From NCBI GenBank assembly GCA_046350595.1, contig JAXMAC010000047.1, positions 1-23,534 of the forward strand: a stretch of 23,534 nt of DNA. The letters are read 5' to 3'. Shown here in pieces: positions 23,448-23,534 of the stretch. A program made the translations under genes and the position numbers. The notes beneath the pieces are model-generated. The model had not been told where the DNA came from and made no database searches. It saw only the letters and a list, made by a program, of their open reading frames with translations. Source of the stretch: JAHFOW01 sp046350595. Its GTDB lineage: Bacteria > Planctomycetota > Brocadiia > Brocadiales > Brocadiaceae. How positions within the stretch are numbered: the first letter of the stretch is position 1; each line of letters starts with the position of its first letter.

Positions 23448-23475
23448 TTAAAAGCCGGGAAATATATTGTATAAT
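23448..23475 (+). promoter_or_regulatory. Second candidate promoter near the right edge
   Basis: TTAAAA (23448-23453) and a perfect TATAAT (23470-23475) are 16 bases apart. With the site at 23406 it may form a tandem pair ahead of a gene outside the window. Confidence 0.28.
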
Positions 23476-23534
23476 TGATGTAACTATTCAGCGTATTTTT
23501 GCCCACAATCACTACGAGTGAACAAAATATTGAT

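Larger units (their letters stand above)
22996..23534. other. Gene-free right end
   Basis: No complete gene is visible. The stretch holds a fragment of the mosaic repeat (23033-23066), an inverted-repeat element (23103-23190) and two candidate promoters near the end. A GTG at 23518 could begin a gene that leaves the window, but it has no clear ribosome binding site. Confidence 0.6.

Noticed and set aside
1..23534. CRISPR array, prophage, insertion sequence transposase or toxin-antitoxin pair
   Set aside because: I found no regularly spaced repeats, transposase, integrase, phage or toxin-antitoxin genes on either strand. The repeats present are dispersed and non-coding.

Overview
The window reads as a piece of a bacterial draft chromosome of medium GC. 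A run of exactly 100 N at 10331-10430 marks a scaffold join. Several things taken together suggest a planctomycete-like bacterium, perhaps of the anammox order (Brocadiales): a long SRP RNA with an Alu domain, a sigma-54 gene, an Ebo cluster, and many mosaic repeats of the 'GTCATTGCGAGCGGAGCGAAGCAATC' type. This placement is a guess. No gene in the window proves it.

Layout. 1-457: repeat-rich, no gene. 458-949: YhcH/YiaL-family protein. 1075-2473: a strong-looking promoter, tRNA-Arg(ACG), tadA, tRNA-Ser(CGA), tRNA-Ser(GGA) and a 271-nt SRP RNA. 2511-5208: the dnaX-ybaB-recR operon. The order tadA - SRP RNA - dnaX - ybaB - recR is the one known from Bacillus. 5523-7175: rpoN and a small lipoprotein. 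7351-8934: D-aminoacylase-type amidohydrolase. 9101-10853: a CYTH protein overlapping a Ste24-like M48 protease that is interrupted by the N run. 10928-16044: a very tight five-gene operon, eboB-eboC-eboF-eboD-eboE. 16133-18273 (minus strand): ribBA and pgsA. 18590-22995: carA and carB, behind a leader with two strong inverted repeats. 22996-23534: repeats and candidate promoters, no complete gene.

The most interesting part is the Ebo cluster. It encodes a TatD-like hydrolase, a UbiA-type membrane prenyltransferase, an alkaline-phosphatase-superfamily protein, a dehydroquinate-synthase-like cyclase and a TIM-barrel protein. In cyanobacteria the ebo genes are needed to move the scytonemin precursor to the periplasm. 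Their chemistry is unknown. Here eboA is not next to the others, eboF sits between eboC and eboD, the cyclase keeps its metal triad but changes a substrate-site residue, and the operon seems to start from a promoter that leaves no leader.

The intergenic spaces hold at least two families of short non-coding repeats. One is a 190-250 bp mosaic in which a 41-bp hairpin module is present in two copies, absent from a third, and found alone once. The other is an 88-91 bp inverted-repeat element whose two copies differ by matched changes.
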